This document shows positions 62,898 through 64,000 of a DNA stretch of 64,000 bases, piece by piece; position 1 is the first letter of the stretch, and the number at the start of each line of letters is the position of its first letter. The DNA comes from JAFGIN01 sp050301235 (GTDB lineage: Bacteria > Fibrobacterota > Chitinivibrionia > Chitinivibrionales > Chitinispirillaceae). The position numbers were made by a program, and so were the translations under genes. The notes beneath the pieces are model-generated. The model saw nothing but the letters and a program-made list of their open reading frames with translations. It ran no database searches and was not told the origin of the DNA. The stretch is taken from the NCBI GenBank assembly GCA_050301235.1, contig JBNKZD010000252.1, forward strand, positions 1-64,000, read 5' to 3'.

Positions 62898-64000
62898 TTA
62901 TACCTGAAGTTTATTCTCTATAAACTCACTCATGATCGCATTCCACTGGTACTGCTCCTCCATCAGTGAGATCCCTTTTTCGTTCAATTTAAATGGAGTC
63001 TGCAGTAATGCACGGATTTTTCTTTCCATACTATCAATATCCGACTCGATATGCACAACCTCTTTGAACAGCTCCGCATCACCGCTGTTATTACAAACCA
63101 CCTGTAATCCACACGCCAGATATTCCCGGATTTTCAGTATCGCCCGACAGTCATTTGCGGGTGTTTTTCGCATATAATTGATTCCGATCTGATGCTGCGC
63201 GACAAAATCGGGAAGCTTATCATGTTTTACTCTTCCGGTGAATACAATCTGCCTCTCGACATGCTCATCCCTGATTCGAGACTCAAACTGTTTCCGCCGT
63301 TCTCCATCGCCAACAATGTGAACTACCGTATTGGGATGATCCTTGCAGATATTCACCAGCATAGGGATGCAATCTTCAAAATCTGAAGTTATACCGAGTG
63401 TCGCAACATAAATAATCGAGCGTTGCACTTTTGTCACTGTACGTGGATTACCCCAATGAAATGACTCTGTCACCCCCTGAGCAAGATAATACAGTTTTTC
63501 TTCAGAGATACGCAGTTTCTTAACAAGATACTTTTGCAAATGAGGTGTATGATAGGTGATAATCGGGAATCTTTTGGAAAAATGGTCAAAAAAGAATTTA
63601 TATAACCGGTATTTTATACTTCCCTGAGCGAAATATGCAAAATCAAGATCGTCGATGTCAAGCATCTGCCGTTTTTTCATCAGGAGTGCCAACACAGAGA
63701 CAATACCGTTATTTGGTGCGGGTTTGAGCGTGTATAAAATCCTGCAATCGTGGTGACGAATAAAAACAGCTATATTAAACAATGATGAAAGCAGCATGTC
63801 CGGAAAAAAATGGCCGGTTTGAGGGCAGGAATAGTAAGTTATTCCTTTGGTAACAAACAGTGGTTTACCAGCTTTTATTTTCCGGTCAGCATACACTACA
63901 TCATAGTCGTGCCTTGCCAGCTCAATTGCCATGTTCCAGAAACGTATGGCGCTCCCACTTACATTGGTAAATGGGGAGATCATGACAATTTTGGGTTTTT
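62898..64000 (-). CDS. Glycosyltransferase family 4 (5' end probably outside window)
   Basis: The frame is open to the window edge. The codons before ATG 63983 read KPKIV, so the first strand is KIVMISPFTNVSGSAIRFWN, normal for a GT4 N-terminus, and the true start probably lies at or beyond base 64000. The visible part has ILYTLKPAPNNGIVSVLAL and IDDLDFAY in the first domain, IYVATLGITSDFEDCIPML, HIVGDGERRKQF and IFTGRVKHDKLPDFVAQHQIGIN in the second, and DCRAILKIREYLACGLQVV at the donor site, where the Glu pattern is shifted. Retaining GT-B transferase of unknown specificity. It is 20 bases upstream of the GT9 gene and probably co-transcribed. Confidence 0.82.
   Translation of the reverse strand, partial: KPKIVMISPFTNVSGSAIRFWNMAIELARHDYDVVYADRKIKAGKPLFVTKGITYYSCPQTGHFFPDMLLSSLFNIAVFIRHHDCRILYTLKPAPNNGIVSVLALLMKKRQMLDIDDLDFAYFAQGSIKYRLYKFFFDHFSKRFPIITYHTPHLQKYLVKKLRISEEKLYYLAQGVTESFHWGNPRTVTKVQRSIIYVATLGITSDFEDCIPMLVNICKDHPNTVVHIVGDGERRKQFESRIRDEHVERQIVFTGRVKHDKLPDFVAQHQIGINYMRKTPANDCRAILKIREYLACGLQVVCNNSGDAELFKEVVHIESDIDSMERKIRALLQTPFKLNEKGISLMEEQYQWNAIMSEFIENKLQV

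Overview
The window looks like a chromosomal segment of a Gram-negative, AT-rich bacterium of the FCB group, most likely Fibrobacterota (Chitinivibrionia-like). The reasons are a family-5 endoglucanase, several large secreted proteins ending in type IX-secretion-type or FlgD-like tails, a C-terminal-Phe outer-membrane barrel, and a Wza/Wzz/Wzy/Wzx surface-polysaccharide set. The assignment is inference from gene content; there is no rRNA, tRNA or universal marker gene here. No CRISPR array, transposase, integrase or phage gene was seen.

Layout. (1) 1-17.7 kb is an exported-protein block. It holds the tail of a secreted protein, a beta-propeller di-heme (2x CxxCH) protein, an outer-membrane barrel, a HzsA-like propeller/di-heme protein, another propeller protein, a Calx-beta surface protein, an M4 (thermolysin-type) protease and a GH5 endoglucanase. 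(2) 18-29.7 kb is a tight minus-strand operon of ten genes: GT2, asparagine-synthase-like amidotransferase, GT4, methyltransferase, FAD oxidoreductase, GT4, cobalamin-type radical SAM, FemAB-like acyltransferase, polysaccharide deacetylase and flippase-like membrane protein. The amidotransferase + FemAB + deacetylase trio is also seen in exosortase-linked exopolysaccharide loci, but no exosortase is present. (3) 29.9-41.5 kb holds a 3,209-residue secreted mosaic protein (beta-helix, F5/8C, autotransporter-type strand repeats, DUF2341, LamG, FlgD-like tail), a decayed fragment of the same gene family just upstream of it, and a GT-C-type membrane glycosyltransferase. (4) 41.6-48.7 kb is a housekeeping/envelope stretch: small lipoprotein, TerB-like protein, lone ExbD, a small heat-shock protein behind a consensus sigma-54 promoter, an RRM RNA-binding protein, an 870-residue coiled-coil protein built of 22 copies of a 31-residue repeat, and an L,D-transpeptidase. 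(5) 49-64 kb is a second glycan locus: GT9s, a GGDEF/GAF cyclase, Wza, Wzz, Wzy and Wzx homologues and five further glycosyltransferases in alternating orientation.

How it fits together. Most of the window builds or decorates the cell surface. One operon probably makes a modified glycan, the second locus polymerises and exports an O-antigen- or capsule-like polymer (possibly under c-di-GMP control through the adjacent cyclase), and the large mosaic proteins are exported to the surface or medium. Three copies of a palindromic ~105-150 bp element lie only in intergenic gaps. The observations I consider most worth following are the 31-residue repeat protein, the sigma-54 promoter with two upstream dyads before the heat-shock gene, the decayed copy in front of the giant gene, and the paired propeller/di-heme secreted proteins flanking a barrel.
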